A DNA stretch of 35,376 bases from Arenicellaceae bacterium (GTDB taxonomy: Bacteria > Pseudomonadota > Gammaproteobacteria > Arenicellales > Arenicellaceae). The DNA lies in the NCBI GenBank assembly GCA_029246505.1, contig JAQWNC010000024.1:1-35376 (forward strand), written 5' to 3'. Position numbers and translations under genes: made by a program. This document shows, piece by piece, positions 25,044 through 34,700 of the stretch; position 1 is the stretch's first letter, and each line of letters begins with the position of its first letter. The notes under the pieces are model-generated. The model searched no databases. It was not told the origin of the DNA and saw only the letters and a program-made list of their open reading frames with translations.

Positions 25044-25547
25044 ATGCGTAAGCTGATTATATTGTTAGTGTCTGTAGCCATAGTATCTCTGGCATCTTGT
25101 GGGTATCGTTTGCGTGGCCAATTGCCACTGGCCGAACGGATTAACGTACTTTATATTGAATCTAGGGCTGGAAGCTTTGATGTCGTGGATCGATTTAGTG
25201 AGCTGCTTTCTGGTGGAATAGAGGGTACCGGGGCAGAAATTGTCACCGACCCAGCGCTCGCTAAAGCTGTGCTAACGATTGTGGAAATTAGTTTTGATCG
25301 GTTAGTTCGGACATTGGATTCTAGAGGCAAGGTAAATAGCTATACATTGCAATATCTTGTAATCTATGATCTTTTTGATGTTAGTGGTGATGTTATTTCG
25401 AAGGGCCGTGCCTTACAAGAGCTTGCAGATTTTGACTTTAATCCAGATTTAGTGATTGAAAAGGAAGAGGAAGAAGAAGCGATTCGCGAGACGATGGAAG
25501 ATGAATTAGTTCTACGTATCCTTCGACAGCTTAGTACTCTCGGTTAG
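25044..25547 (+). CDS. lptE: LPS-assembly lipoprotein LptE
   Basis: LptE is the outer-membrane lipoprotein that plugs and assembles the LptD barrel for LPS insertion. The signal peptide ends in a lipobox L-A-S-C at C19, followed by GYRLRGQLPLAE, the typical N-terminus. The remainder shows the alternating strands and final helix (AIRETMEDELVLRILRQL) of the family. Length is 167. It lies 66 bases after leuS, its usual neighbour. A glutamate-rich run (EKEEEEEAIRE) precedes the last helix. Confidence 0.93.
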   Translation: MRKLIILLVSVAIVSLASCGYRLRGQLPLAERINVLYIESRAGSFDVVDRFSELLSGGIEGTGAEIVTDPALAKAVLTIVEISFDRLVRTLDSRGKVNSYTLQYLVIYDLFDVSGDVISKGRALQELADFDFNPDLVIEKEEEEEAIRETMEDELVLRILRQLSTLG

Positions 25548-25690
25548 TTCTTTTAGATTGCGGCAGTATGTTTTTGGTCAGCTAAGGCCTTTCACCTTTA
25601 TGGGCGAAATATTAACGCCTAGCGCATTTACCCGCGCTCCAGCTTGGTTTGTTGAGCATAGAAGTTAGCTCTTAGGCTCTCCCAATTTAT

Positions 25691-26707
25691 ATGCAAGTCC
25701 CTTACGCAAAAGCCACCGCACAACTTGTGAGTGAGCTTCCAGCTATTATCGCTATTGCAGGTAATGAAGCCTTGCTTGTCGAAGAGCTACTGGATAGTTT
25801 GCGTAAAGCGCTGCCCGCGCATGGTGTCGATGAGAGGGTTCCGTTTGCGGTGGAGGGGCGCTTTGATTGGGAAGGCTTTGTTCAGGAGGGTAATGCTATG
25901 TCCTTGTTTGGAAGCCGACGGTGCTATGAACTCAGGATCCCTAGCGGTAAACCAGGTGATAAAGGTAGTAAAGCTATTAGCGCCTTTTGCGAGCGAGCAG
26001 AACCTGAAGGCGATTTATTGGTGCTTATACTGCCAAAGCTGGACAAACGACAATTACAGAGTAAATGGGCTAAAGCGACTGATGCTTCCGGTTGGATCAT
26101 AAACTGCCCAGAAATTAATTTAGATGCTTTTCCAGCGTGGTTAAAGCAGCGTTTTGCCTCACGAGGCCTGCGACTTCAAGCCGGTGCAATGGACTTATTA
26201 GTTACTTGTTTGGAAGGGAATTTGCTGGCTGCGGGACAGGAGGTCGATAAGTTACGTGCTCTCAGTAGTGACGGCGGAGTAACAATCGAGATGATCCGTA
26301 GTAGCCTTTCGGACCAGGCTCGCTATACGGTATTTGAATTAGTTGATATGTCCTGCTCAGGTGAATTGGCGCGAGCATTGCGAATTTTAAAAGGCCTACA
26401 GCGTGAAGGGGTGGAGCCGGTGGTTGTGGTTTGGAGTTTGGCAAGAGAAATACGAGCTATGGCTAGTGTGGCAGGGCAAATCGCAGCGGGTTCGACACCA
26501 TCGAACGCGTATCGGCAGAACGGAGTTTGGAGCAGTCGGGAAGCGATTGTTTCGTCTGCGATAAGGCGAATAGGTGCCGATGGCTGCTATAATCTATTGC
26601 GGCAAGTGGGTAAATTAGACCAATTGGTCAAAGGTCAGCGTCAGGGCGATATTTGGCTTGAACTGGAAAAGTTGATCGTGGTACTTAATGGCGTCGCAAT
26701 CGGGTAA
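25691..26707 (+). CDS. holA: DNA polymerase III delta subunit
   Basis: HolA is the clamp-loader subunit that opens the beta sliding clamp. The 338-residue protein has an AAA+-like fold without a functional Walker A, starting IAIAGNEALLVEELLDSLRK. LFGSRRCYELRIPSGKPGDKG and LLVLILPKLDKRQLQSKW are typical delta segments. The C-terminal domain includes SDQARYTVFELVDMSCSG. It follows lptE, as in most gammaproteobacteria, but after a 143-base gap with no clear promoter. Length agrees with E. coli (343). Confidence 0.95.
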   Translation: MQVPYAKATAQLVSELPAIIAIAGNEALLVEELLDSLRKALPAHGVDERVPFAVEGRFDWEGFVQEGNAMSLFGSRRCYELRIPSGKPGDKGSKAISAFCERAEPEGDLLVLILPKLDKRQLQSKWAKATDASGWIINCPEINLDAFPAWLKQRFASRGLRLQAGAMDLLVTCLEGNLLAAGQEVDKLRALSSDGGVTIEMIRSSLSDQARYTVFELVDMSCSGELARALRILKGLQREGVEPVVVVWSLAREIRAMASVAGQIAAGSTPSNAYRQNGVWSSREAIVSSAIRRIGADGCYNLLRQVGKLDQLVKGQRQGDIWLELEKLIVVLNGVAIG

Positions 26708-26818
26708 AACTGTAGCGAGCCGACGGTTTGATAAACAGTCAGGTTTTTTAACTTATAGTTGAGTTGTAGAAATAACACAGGCGATTTCAATTTTTCTGTA
26801 TTTTCTACCTTCGAAGAG

Positions 26819-28129
26819 ATGAATAAATTAGCAATACAGAATAAATCATCAGATGATCTGCCTACTGGGAAAACAGGTGCAGTTGAATTGTATATGCAAG
26901 GTCTTGGAAAGGTTGCGCAGAATGCCGCTCGGGTGCTTGCTAGTGCCGAGACTGAGCAAAAGAACTTTGCATTGGAGGCTATCGCGTCGAAATTGCTTGG
27001 TTCTGCACAGGCTCTTGCGGAGGCGAATTCAGTTGATATGGAGGCTGGTAAAGCGCGAAGTTTAGATGCTGCTCTGCTGGACCGTTTGGAATTAACACCT
27101 GCGAGAATTCAGGGAATGGTGGATGGTCTCCTGCAAGTAGTTGAATTGCCTGATCCGATTGGGGAAATATCTGACCTCCAGACAAGACCATCAGGTATTG
27201 AATTGGGCAAGATGCGCATGCCACTGGGTGTGGTTGGGATTATTTATGAGTCAAGACCCAATGTAACTGCGGATGCGGCAGGTTTATGTCTTAAGTCGGG
27301 CAATGCCTCGTTACTAAGAGGGGGTTCAGAGGCATTGAATTCGAATTTGGCGATTGCAAAATGTATTCGTCAGGGATTACTGGAGGCGAGATTACCAGCA
27401 GATGCTGTTCAGGTGGTTGATACGGTTGATAGGGCAGCGGTTGGCGCAATGCTGGTAATGAATCAATACCTTGATGTGATTATTCCGCGCGGAGGCCGGG
27501 GGTTGATTGAAAGGGTCGCAAATGAGTCCAAGGTGCCGGTTATTAAGCATTTCGATGGCGTTTGCCACGTATATATTGATAAGGCCGCTGACTTGGTAAT
27601 GGCTGAGAAAATAGCGTTTAACTCAAAGACCAATCGGTATGGTGTTTGTAATGCGATGGAAACGTTGTTGGTGCATAGTGATATTGCAGCCAAGGTGCTG
27701 CCGGGTCTGGCGATGCGCTATAAAAAAGAAGGTGTAGAGTTGAGAGGTTGTGAACGCACGCTTGAGATTATTTCGGACGTTTTCGCAGCAACGGAAAAAG
27801 ATTGGTATGAGGAATATTTAGCTCCAGTGTTATCGATTCGAATAGTGAATAGTCTTGATCAGGCAATGAACCATATTACTCAATATGGTTCATCTCATAC
27901 GGATAGCATAGTCACTGAAGACAAGGGGGTGGCGGATCGTTTTTTGCGGGAAGTAAACTCCAGCTCTGTGATGGTTAATGCGTCTACTCGATTTGCGGAT
28001 GGGTTTGAGTATGGCTTGGGTGCAGAAATAGGCATAAGTACTGATTGTTTGCATGTTCGTGGTCCGGTTGGTCTGGAGGGTCTTACCAATCAAAAATATG
28101 TTGTATTGGGCAACGGTCAGATAAGGTAG
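26819..28129 (+). CDS. proA: Gamma-glutamyl phosphate reductase
   Basis: ProA reduces gamma-glutamyl phosphate to glutamate semialdehyde in proline synthesis. It is an aldehyde-dehydrogenase-fold enzyme of 436 residues from ATG 26819. Motifs seen are [45 protein letters not shown] and [19 protein letters not shown] with the catalytic C277, then [13 protein letters not shown] and [15 protein letters not shown]. An in-frame TTG at 26759 would add 20 residues unlike the family, so ATG 26819 (with GAAGAG just upstream) is preferred. It lies between holA and nadD, a position it occupies in other gammaproteobacteria. Confidence 0.96.
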   Translation: MNKLAIQNKSSDDLPTGKTGAVELYMQGLGKVAQNAARVLASAETEQKNFALEAIASKLLGSAQALAEANSVDMEAGKARSLDAALLDRLELTPARIQGMVDGLLQVVELPDPIGEISDLQTRPSGIELGKMRMPLGVVGIIYESRPNVTADAAGLCLKSGNASLLRGGSEALNSNLAIAKCIRQGLLEARLPADAVQVVDTVDRAAVGAMLVMNQYLDVIIPRGGRGLIERVANESKVPVIKHFDGVCHVYIDKAADLVMAEKIAFNSKTNRYGVCNAMETLLVHSDIAAKVLPGLAMRYKKEGVELRGCERTLEIISDVFAATEKDWYEEYLAPVLSIRIVNSLDQAMNHITQYGSSHTDSIVTEDKGVADRFLREVNSSSVMVNASTRFADGFEYGLGAEIGISTDCLHVRGPVGLEGLTNQKYVVLGNGQIR

Positions 28130-28154
28130 CCTGAATTAGTGAAGGTGCTCTAAA

Positions 28155-28787
28155 ATGGCTAAATTGAGCGCTGTATTTGGCGGCACATTTGATCCGGTTC
28201 ACCGGGGTCATGTAGAGTCGCTTCGAGCGCTGCTTGATACCGGTACGGTAGATGAGGCAATCGTAATACCAGCTTTGCAGCCGGTGCACCGGAACGGTGT
28301 GCAGGTTAGCGGTACGCACCGACTGGCCATGCTTCGCTTGGCTTATGCAAATGATGACCGAGTTAAGATAAGCGATATAGAACTCAGCAAGCGGCGTCCC
28401 TCTTATACAGTTTGGACGTTGCGCGCACTTAAACATGCCGAACCTACAAAACATTTTTGTTTCGTGGTGGGCTCCGATTGGTCTGCGGATATTGATCATT
28501 GGTATCGGGTTTGGGAATTCCCTTCACTTACTCATCTAATTGTTATGAACCGCCCGGGCTCGCGTAATAGCGTGTTAGCACATAAATATTTTAGCCAAGC
28601 TTCTAATGCGAAAGATTTACGACGCAAACATTCGGGTCTTCGGTTCGATTTTAGCGGGCCAGAACTCGATCTCTCATCTACAGCTGTTCGAGAGAGGTTA
28701 GCGCAAAGTGATAGTGGGCCATGGCTGTCGAACGCCATTCCGTCAGAAGTGTATGACTACATTAAGACCAATAATTTATATCAATGA
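28155..28787 (+). CDS. nadD: Nicotinate-nucleotide adenylyltransferase
   Basis: NadD adenylylates nicotinate mononucleotide to deamido-NAD. The nucleotidyltransferase signature is FGGTFDPVHRGH (8-19). FCFVVGSDWSADIDHWYRVW holds the substrate loop, and SSTAVRERL the C-terminal ISSTxIR-like motif. The length of 210 is typical. The stop overlaps the rsfS start by 4 bases (ATGA), a sign of coupled translation. Confidence 0.96.
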   Translation: MAKLSAVFGGTFDPVHRGHVESLRALLDTGTVDEAIVIPALQPVHRNGVQVSGTHRLAMLRLAYANDDRVKISDIELSKRRPSYTVWTLRALKHAEPTKHFCFVVGSDWSADIDHWYRVWEFPSLTHLIVMNRPGSRNSVLAHKYFSQASNAKDLRRKHSGLRFDFSGPELDLSSTAVRERLAQSDSGPWLSNAIPSEVYDYIKTNNLYQ

Positions 28788-29188
28788 AAGAGAATAAAGT
28801 GAGTGAAAAACTTAAAGACGCGGCGACTACCCCATTAAAGATGAAGGATTTAGTGGTTGCCGCATTGGAAGACCTTAAAGGAGTGGATATCCAAGTATTG
28901 AAAATCGATGATATATCTGATTTTGCAGACTATATGGTCGTGGTAAGTGGAACATCTGGTCGGCATGTTCGTTCGTTGGCTTCGAATGCAATTGACACAC
29001 TCCGCCAGTCCGATATTCGAGCAATTGGTTCAGAAGGTGAAGAGCTGGGCGAGTGGATATTAGTTGATTTTGCGGATGTGGTCGTACATGTGATGCGTGA
29101 AGAAGTGCGCTCATATTATCAAATCGAAAAGCTCTGGGGTGAGGACATTCGAAGCATGCTTAAGCGACAAAGTGAAGAGCACGCCTGA
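28784..29188 (+). CDS. rsfS: Ribosome silencing factor RsfS
   Basis: RsfS binds ribosomal protein L14 and prevents joining of subunits, lowering translation in starvation. The 134 residues have the family core: KGVDIQVLKIDDISDFADYM, VVVSGTSGRHVRSLA, GEWILVDFADVVVHVM and YYQIEKLWG. The start ATG overlaps the nadD stop; an internal start around residue 20 (MKDLVVAALEDLK) is possible because the first 19 residues are not conserved. rlmH follows 11 bases after the stop. Confidence 0.95.
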   Translation: MKENKVSEKLKDAATTPLKMKDLVVAALEDLKGVDIQVLKIDDISDFADYMVVVSGTSGRHVRSLASNAIDTLRQSDIRAIGSEGEELGEWILVDFADVVVHVMREEVRSYYQIEKLWGEDIRSMLKRQSEEHA

Positions 29189-29199
29189 GACCTGTGCGT

Positions 29200-29676
29200 A
29201 TGAAAGTGACGATCGCTGCGGTGGGTGCAAAGATGCCGGGTTGGGTCCAGCAGGCCTGCAATGAATATATAAAGCGATTGACAGGCACCTGTCGTTTGGA
29301 GTTTATCGAGATAGTCGCCGTCAGGAGAACAAAAAACGCTGATCTAGCCCGGATCGCAGAGATGGAAGCGCAGGCTTTACAGAAAAAGCTCACTCGTATT
29401 CCAGTTGTTATTGCGCTAGATCGGAATGGCAAAACGGTATCGACAGAACAATTTGCGGCGCGCTTACAAACCTGGGTTGATAAGGCGCAAGATGTAGCTT
29501 TGGTTATCGGTGGACCAGAAGGACTTACTGCAGGGTTTTTGGATAATGCAAGTGAATGCTGGTCTCTGTCGGCGATGACTATGGCCCATCCTGTAGCTCG
29601 GGTAATGCTGGCAGAGCAGGTATATCGAGCGTGGAGTATTAATACGGGTTTACCCTATCATCGAGCGAGTACCTAA
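29200..29676 (+). CDS. rlmH: 23S rRNA pseudouridine-1915 N3-methyltransferase
   Basis: RlmH methylates pseudouridine 1915 in helix 69 of 23S rRNA on assembled 70S ribosomes. It is a SPOUT (knotted) enzyme of 158 residues. The start KVTIAAVGAKMPGWVQQACN, the SAM-knot segment LVIGGPEGLTAG, WSLSAMTMAHPVARVMLAEQ and the terminal YRAWSINTGLPYHRAS match the family. The usual HPYHR end reads LPYHR here. GTG 29194 would add two residues; ATG 29200 aligns with E. coli. Confidence 0.95.
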   Translation: MKVTIAAVGAKMPGWVQQACNEYIKRLTGTCRLEFIEIVAVRRTKNADLARIAEMEAQALQKKLTRIPVVIALDRNGKTVSTEQFAARLQTWVDKAQDVALVIGGPEGLTAGFLDNASECWSLSAMTMAHPVARVMLAEQVYRAWSINTGLPYHRAST

Positions 29677-29684
29677 TAGTTATT

Positions 29685-30302
29685 GTGCAAAAGCCACCAG
29701 AAATTATTCTTGCTTCTTGTTCACCACGTCGCCAACAAATGTTAGCGACGCTAGGGATTCGGTTTAGTGTGGTTGCGGCTGATATTGACGAGACTGCACA
29801 TACGGGCGAATCCCCTGAAGGATATGTAGCGCGCCTGGCTGGTGAAAAAGCGCTCGCTGCCGCTAATACGCTTTCAGGTTCAGCGATACTACCTAAGGGT
29901 CAATCTAGCAATTTTACTCGACCTATATTGGCGGCTGATACTACCGTGGCTTTGGGCAGCACAATTTTTGGTAAACCCAAAGATAGGGCCGATGCATTTC
30001 GAATCTGGTCAACTTTGTCTGATACTACACACCATGTTTATAGTGGAATTGCGCTGCTAGTGAACGATAATCTTCAGGTACGCGTTGGTGTGACTCAGGT
30101 GGTTTATGCCGCAATGGATGAGCGGGATATGGTCGGGTATTGGTCAAGCGGAGAGCCACAAGATAAGGCTGGAGCTTATGGGGTCCAAGGCTTGGGTTCA
30201 GCCTTTGTTAAGGAGGTTCATGGTAGCTATAGCAATGTTGTCGGTTTGCCGCTGTATGAATTACGGGAGTTACTTAAAACAAATGGTTGGGATTGGATAT
30301 GA
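29685..30302 (+). CDS. maf: Maf-family nucleotide pyrophosphatase (dTTPase/UTPase type)
   Basis: Maf proteins hydrolyse dTTP, UTP and modified pyrimidine NTPs and are linked to cell-division arrest. Motifs are ILASCSPRRQQML (8-20), DIDETAHTGESPEGYV, the catalytic ADTTVAL, FGKPKDRADAF, and PQDKAGAYGVQGLGSAFV, which is the YhdE-type signature. It has 205 residues and starts at GTG 29685, 8 bases after the rlmH stop. The stop overlaps the rng start (ATGA at 30299-30302). Confidence 0.94.
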   Translation: MQKPPEIILASCSPRRQQMLATLGIRFSVVAADIDETAHTGESPEGYVARLAGEKALAAANTLSGSAILPKGQSSNFTRPILAADTTVALGSTIFGKPKDRADAFRIWSTLSDTTHHVYSGIALLVNDNLQVRVGVTQVVYAAMDERDMVGYWSSGEPQDKAGAYGVQGLGSAFVKEVHGSYSNVVGLPLYELRELLKTNGWDWI

Positions 30303-31753
30303 GTTCGGAGTTACTGGTTAATGTTACTCCGCAAGAGACGCGTGTTGCTTTTATAGAAAATGGGATGCTGCAGGAGATTTATCTGGAGCGTGAAGCGACG
30401 CGAGGAATTCTTGGCAATATCTACGTGGGCAGAGTGGCTCGGGTAATGCCTGGGATGCAGGCTGCTTTTATAGACTTAGGTATTGAGCGTGCCGGGTTTT
30501 TGCATGTTAAGGATTTAATGATTGCTCTTGGCGCAGATGTATTACCAGCCATATCTGAGGTGTTGCATCAAGGCGGAAAAATTATTGTGCAGGTAGTTAA
30601 GGAGCCGGTCGGTACCAAGGGTGCGCGCCTAAGTGGCCAAATTAGCTTGGCCGCGCGAAATCTGGTTTATTTGCCTGACCAAGTCGTAGCGGGTGTGTCG
30701 CAGCGGGTTGAAGACCAAGACGAGAAAGAGCGTTTGCGCGGGATTTTAGAGAAGCTAACTCGCGATAGCGGTGCAGGAGGTGGGGCAATAGCTAGAACTG
30801 TTGCCGAGCACGCTACTGAGGATGAATTAGCATTGGAGTTAAATTTTTTAAGTAAAGTTTGGCAGAAATCACTCGATATAAAAGCAAGCTCTAAACCACC
30901 CCTATGCATATACGAAGAGTTGCCGTTATGTCTTCGAGTGTTACGGGATTTTGTGGGTGATGAAGTTGAACGTATTCGAATTGACTCTAGTGCAGCATTT
31001 GAGTTGGCTAAAAAATTCTCTAGCGAGATGGTTCCGGAACTTAGTAATAAACTTGAACTGTATGTTGGAGAGCATCCGCTATTTGATATGTACTCGGTAG
31101 AGGATGAGATCGAGCGAGCGTTGCGCCGTAAGGTTCCACTAAAGTCGGGTGGGTACTTGATTATCGATCCCACTGAGGCGATGACGACCATCGATGTGAA
31201 TACTGGCGCCTATCTAGGTAAAAATAACCTTGATGATACCCTGTATAAAACTAATTTGGAGGCGGCATCTGCAATTGCTTGGCAGCTTAGGCTTCGCAAT
31301 ATTGGTGGAATAGTGATTGTTGATTTTATCGATATGTTGGACGAGGAACATAAACGTCAGGTGGTGCGGGCTTTGGAACGTTCGCTAGCGCGTGACCGGG
31401 TTAAAACATTCATCGTTGATATGTCGCCGCTAGGATTGGTTGAAGTTACGCGGAAGCGCACCCGTGATAGCCTGTCTTACGCGATGAGAGAGGACTGCCC
31501 AGTTTGCAGGGGGCGCGGTCGCGTAAAGTCAGCACAAACAGTTTGTTACCAAATATTTCGTGAGATTGTGCGTGATTTTCGGCAATATCAGGCAAATAAA
31601 TATATTATTTTGGCCTCGCGTGACGTTATTGAATACTTGCTCGACGAGGAGGCGTCAGCGCTTGCTGATGTACAGGATTTTATAGAGCGGCCTTTGCGGC
31701 TGCAGGTTGATGTAGATTATCAGCGCGAACAATACGAGATTGTTCTATCCTAG
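30299..31753 (+). CDS. rng: Ribonuclease G
   Basis: RNase G is an endoribonuclease that matures the 16S rRNA 5' end and turns over some mRNAs. From ATG 30299 it has 484 residues. The start SSELLVNVTPQETRVAFIEN is typical; the S1-like domain is about 35-120 (GNIYVGRVARVMPGMQAAF). The catalytic DNase-I-like part has DVNTG (D299) and IVIVDFIDMLD, and the zinc-link CPVC at 400-403 enables dimerisation. There is no RNase E-like C-terminal scaffold. ATG 30287 would add four residues; 30299 overlaps the maf stop. yhdP follows immediately after the stop. Confidence 0.97.
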   Translation: MSSELLVNVTPQETRVAFIENGMLQEIYLEREATRGILGNIYVGRVARVMPGMQAAFIDLGIERAGFLHVKDLMIALGADVLPAISEVLHQGGKIIVQVVKEPVGTKGARLSGQISLAARNLVYLPDQVVAGVSQRVEDQDEKERLRGILEKLTRDSGAGGGAIARTVAEHATEDELALELNFLSKVWQKSLDIKASSKPPLCIYEELPLCLRVLRDFVGDEVERIRIDSSAAFELAKKFSSEMVPELSNKLELYVGEHPLFDMYSVEDEIERALRRKVPLKSGGYLIIDPTEAMTTIDVNTGAYLGKNNLDDTLYKTNLEAASAIAWQLRLRNIGGIVIVDFIDMLDEEHKRQVVRALERSLARDRVKTFIVDMSPLGLVEVTRKRTRDSLSYAMREDCPVCRGRGRVKSAQTVCYQIFREIVRDFRQYQANKYIILASRDVIEYLLDEEASALADVQDFIERPLRLQVDVDYQREQYEIVLS

Positions 31754-34700
31754 ATGTTGAGAAAGCTTATAAATTTATTGATGTGTGCGCTTCTGGTTAC
31801 CAGCGTTGTGGTGGCTGGAGTCGTGCTCGTATTCGATAATATTGAGTCCCGAAAGGGCTTGATTGAACGATTCGCAACTCAACTAGTCGGACAACCAGTA
31901 AGTAGCGAAGCACTTATTTCTACTTGGAAGAATGGTAATCCACAATTACTAATTCGCGGCTTGCAGGTGGAGTCGTCCGATTTTGCTACGCCGGATCTTA
32001 GGGTTGAAGAATTGGCCATCGATGTAAGCTGGGTTTCTTTGCTACGTTTTTGGCCCAAAATTGAATTGGCGACTATTAGTGATCTTTCATTGAGAATTGA
32101 GTCGTTACCGCTTGGTGGGGTGAAAGTTGGCGGTTGGTTGATTCCACCAAAAGAAGATAGGAAACCGCCGGCCAGATTTTTACGATGGATTGCTGATCAA
32201 AGTGACATCTTTGCTATTGATTCCTCTATTGAGTGGCGTAACAGTAGTGGTGAGATTGAACGTTACACAGATATAAATTTGGTCTACACGCTGAAAAATA
32301 AACATCGACTACTTCGGGGTGTATTAAGATCAGTTGAAGGCGACTTGCTAGTTAGAAGTGAGTTTTTTGGGAATCCGTTTGAATCAGCAAGTGATTGGCA
32401 GGGAGAGTTCATCATTGTGGCTGCTGGGGTTGGCGCAGATGATACTTCAAGCGGTTTTAGTATGTCATCGCGTTCAGGGTCGGGGCTTATACGAATCCCA
32501 CGCATCGATTTCCCACATTTGAGAGATTTGCTGGTTATAGCAGGAGTGTTGCCCAAACTAGGTATCTGGATGCAGCAAGCCGATTCCAAAGGAATACTTC
32601 AGGATTTTGAAGTGCGGTTTACCGGAGACGTGCTCGATTTAAATTCCTGGGAGGCTACAGCAAAAATCATAGATATATCATTTAAAGCCACCGACAACAG
32701 CCCCGCGGGAAATAATCTGGATGCACACTTGCAGGTTACCTCACAAGGTGGCCTGATCAGCTTAGATTCGAAGAATGTCAGTTTAAGTTGGCCACAACGG
32801 CTTACTGGTATTATCGATTTTGAGCAAGTAAAAGCAGAGCTGCTTTGGAATATCGTTGATGATAAGACTCAGTTCCGGGTATCTAACGCGCAAGCGTGGG
32901 CAAAGCAGGGATCAATCAAAAATTTTGATGCGGCGATACTATTGGAGGATGGTGCCGCAGAGGGTAATGTCAGTATGCAGTTCGGCATTCCCGATGTTTC
33001 TATTATCAAGGACTTTATCCCACTTTATTTGAGTGAAAAAGTACACGCTTGGTTTGATACCGCATTTCCTACTGGCACCCTAAAAAATGGCCAATTGAAT
33101 TATCGGGGCCCGATTTCAGTGGCGGCTGTCCGGTCAAATATAGGGGAGTTATCGGCAAGTGCTGATGCATTTGATGTTGGGGTTGACTACGGTCGAGTAC
33201 AAAATTGGCCACCAATAACCGAAGCTAGTGCGAGATTGTCTCTAGTGCAAGATCGTTTGGTAGTTACCCCGAGCAAGGGATCAATTTATCAAAGTGAGTT
33301 TAAGTCAGGGCATGTGGTACTGGAAAAACTGTTTGAGCGTGGTGGCCAAATACTTTCCATTAGAGAGGCGGAGATAAGTGGGCCAACTGAGGACGCGCTG
33401 CAGTTTCTTTTGGAAGGGCCATTATTTGACGAAAGTAACCGGCCCGATATAGATATTATTGCCTATACCGGTGAGTACACAACGCGGTTTACCGCTGAGT
33501 TACCTCTTGCTGACATCAACGCTTCCACAGTAAATGGTGTTGGGGAAGTCGAACAGGCAAGTCTAACAATGCCCCTTGGGACCAATGCTGACGGAGTCAA
33601 TGTCTTGGTAGAGTTCACGCAAGATTCGGTTACCGGGTCGGGTGAAATCGAGAGCTATTTAGGTGGGCGCGCTTCGTTTTCAATTGAGACCCTGGTGCAA
33701 GGCCGTCCTCTAGAGGTTCAGTTAAATGCGAGTGGGAGGGTGTCACCGGCCTATCTTTCGACTATATTAGGTGAACCATTAGCTAATTCTTTGGCTGGCG
33801 AAACGAATTGGCAAGGCACGATGAATTTTAATTCTGGGCCGGTCAGAATGCGAATTGAAAGTGATTTGATCGGTCTAATTATAGCCTTACCTGAACCCGT
33901 GTATAAAGGCTCGGCAGAGCTGCTTCCATTGAGGGCAGACATAGAGTTCGCGCCAGGAGGTGAGTTAACTACTGTACGATACGATGTCGGCGAAAACTTG
34001 CGAGGGGTGCTAAATACACGTACGAGTGGCGACGCGGTATTATTTGAAAGTGGTGACTTAGTTTATGGGCAGCAACCGTTAATGGAAGATTTTCCTGTTG
34101 GCGGGTTGGGGATGCGAATCGAAGCGGAAGAGATTGATCTTGACCCTTGGCTGGACTACATGATCTGGGTGAGCGACAGGTGGCCTGAACTAGATGGAGA
34201 GGTGTCCAGTTTCGTAAAAGCCCTACATCGAGTGACACTATCTGGGCAAAAAGTTAGATTATTCGATAAGCAACTGGGCCGGATGAATCTTACTGGCCTG
34301 TCTATGGATGGTTTGCATTGGGCGATTGATGCAGTGGGAGACTCTCTGGAGGGTCAAATAGAAGCAGCACCAGCTAACGAAGCACCATTTTATATTGCGG
34401 ATTTTAAGTTTCTTGATTGGCCTGCATCCGAGCCAGACGTTGGCTCTGATGTTGATGATTTAAAACCATATGAATACCCGATTGTCAGTATTCATGCGGA
34501 TGATTTTCGTTTTGATGGACGCGATTTAGGTGAATTAAATATTGTTGCGAGACCAGAGGGCGAATCCTGGAATATTGCCAGACTCGATATGATTCAGCCT
34601 GCACTTACTATACTTGCTACTGGAGTTTGGGAGCTTTTAGGCAAGGGGCAAACACAAACGACGCTAGATTTTTTGGCTACCACACCAGAATCTGGTGTGG

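Noticed and set aside
26759-26818. TTG-initiated N-terminal extension of proA
   Set aside because: The 20 added residues do not resemble ProA, and an ATG with an upstream purine stretch lies at 26819.
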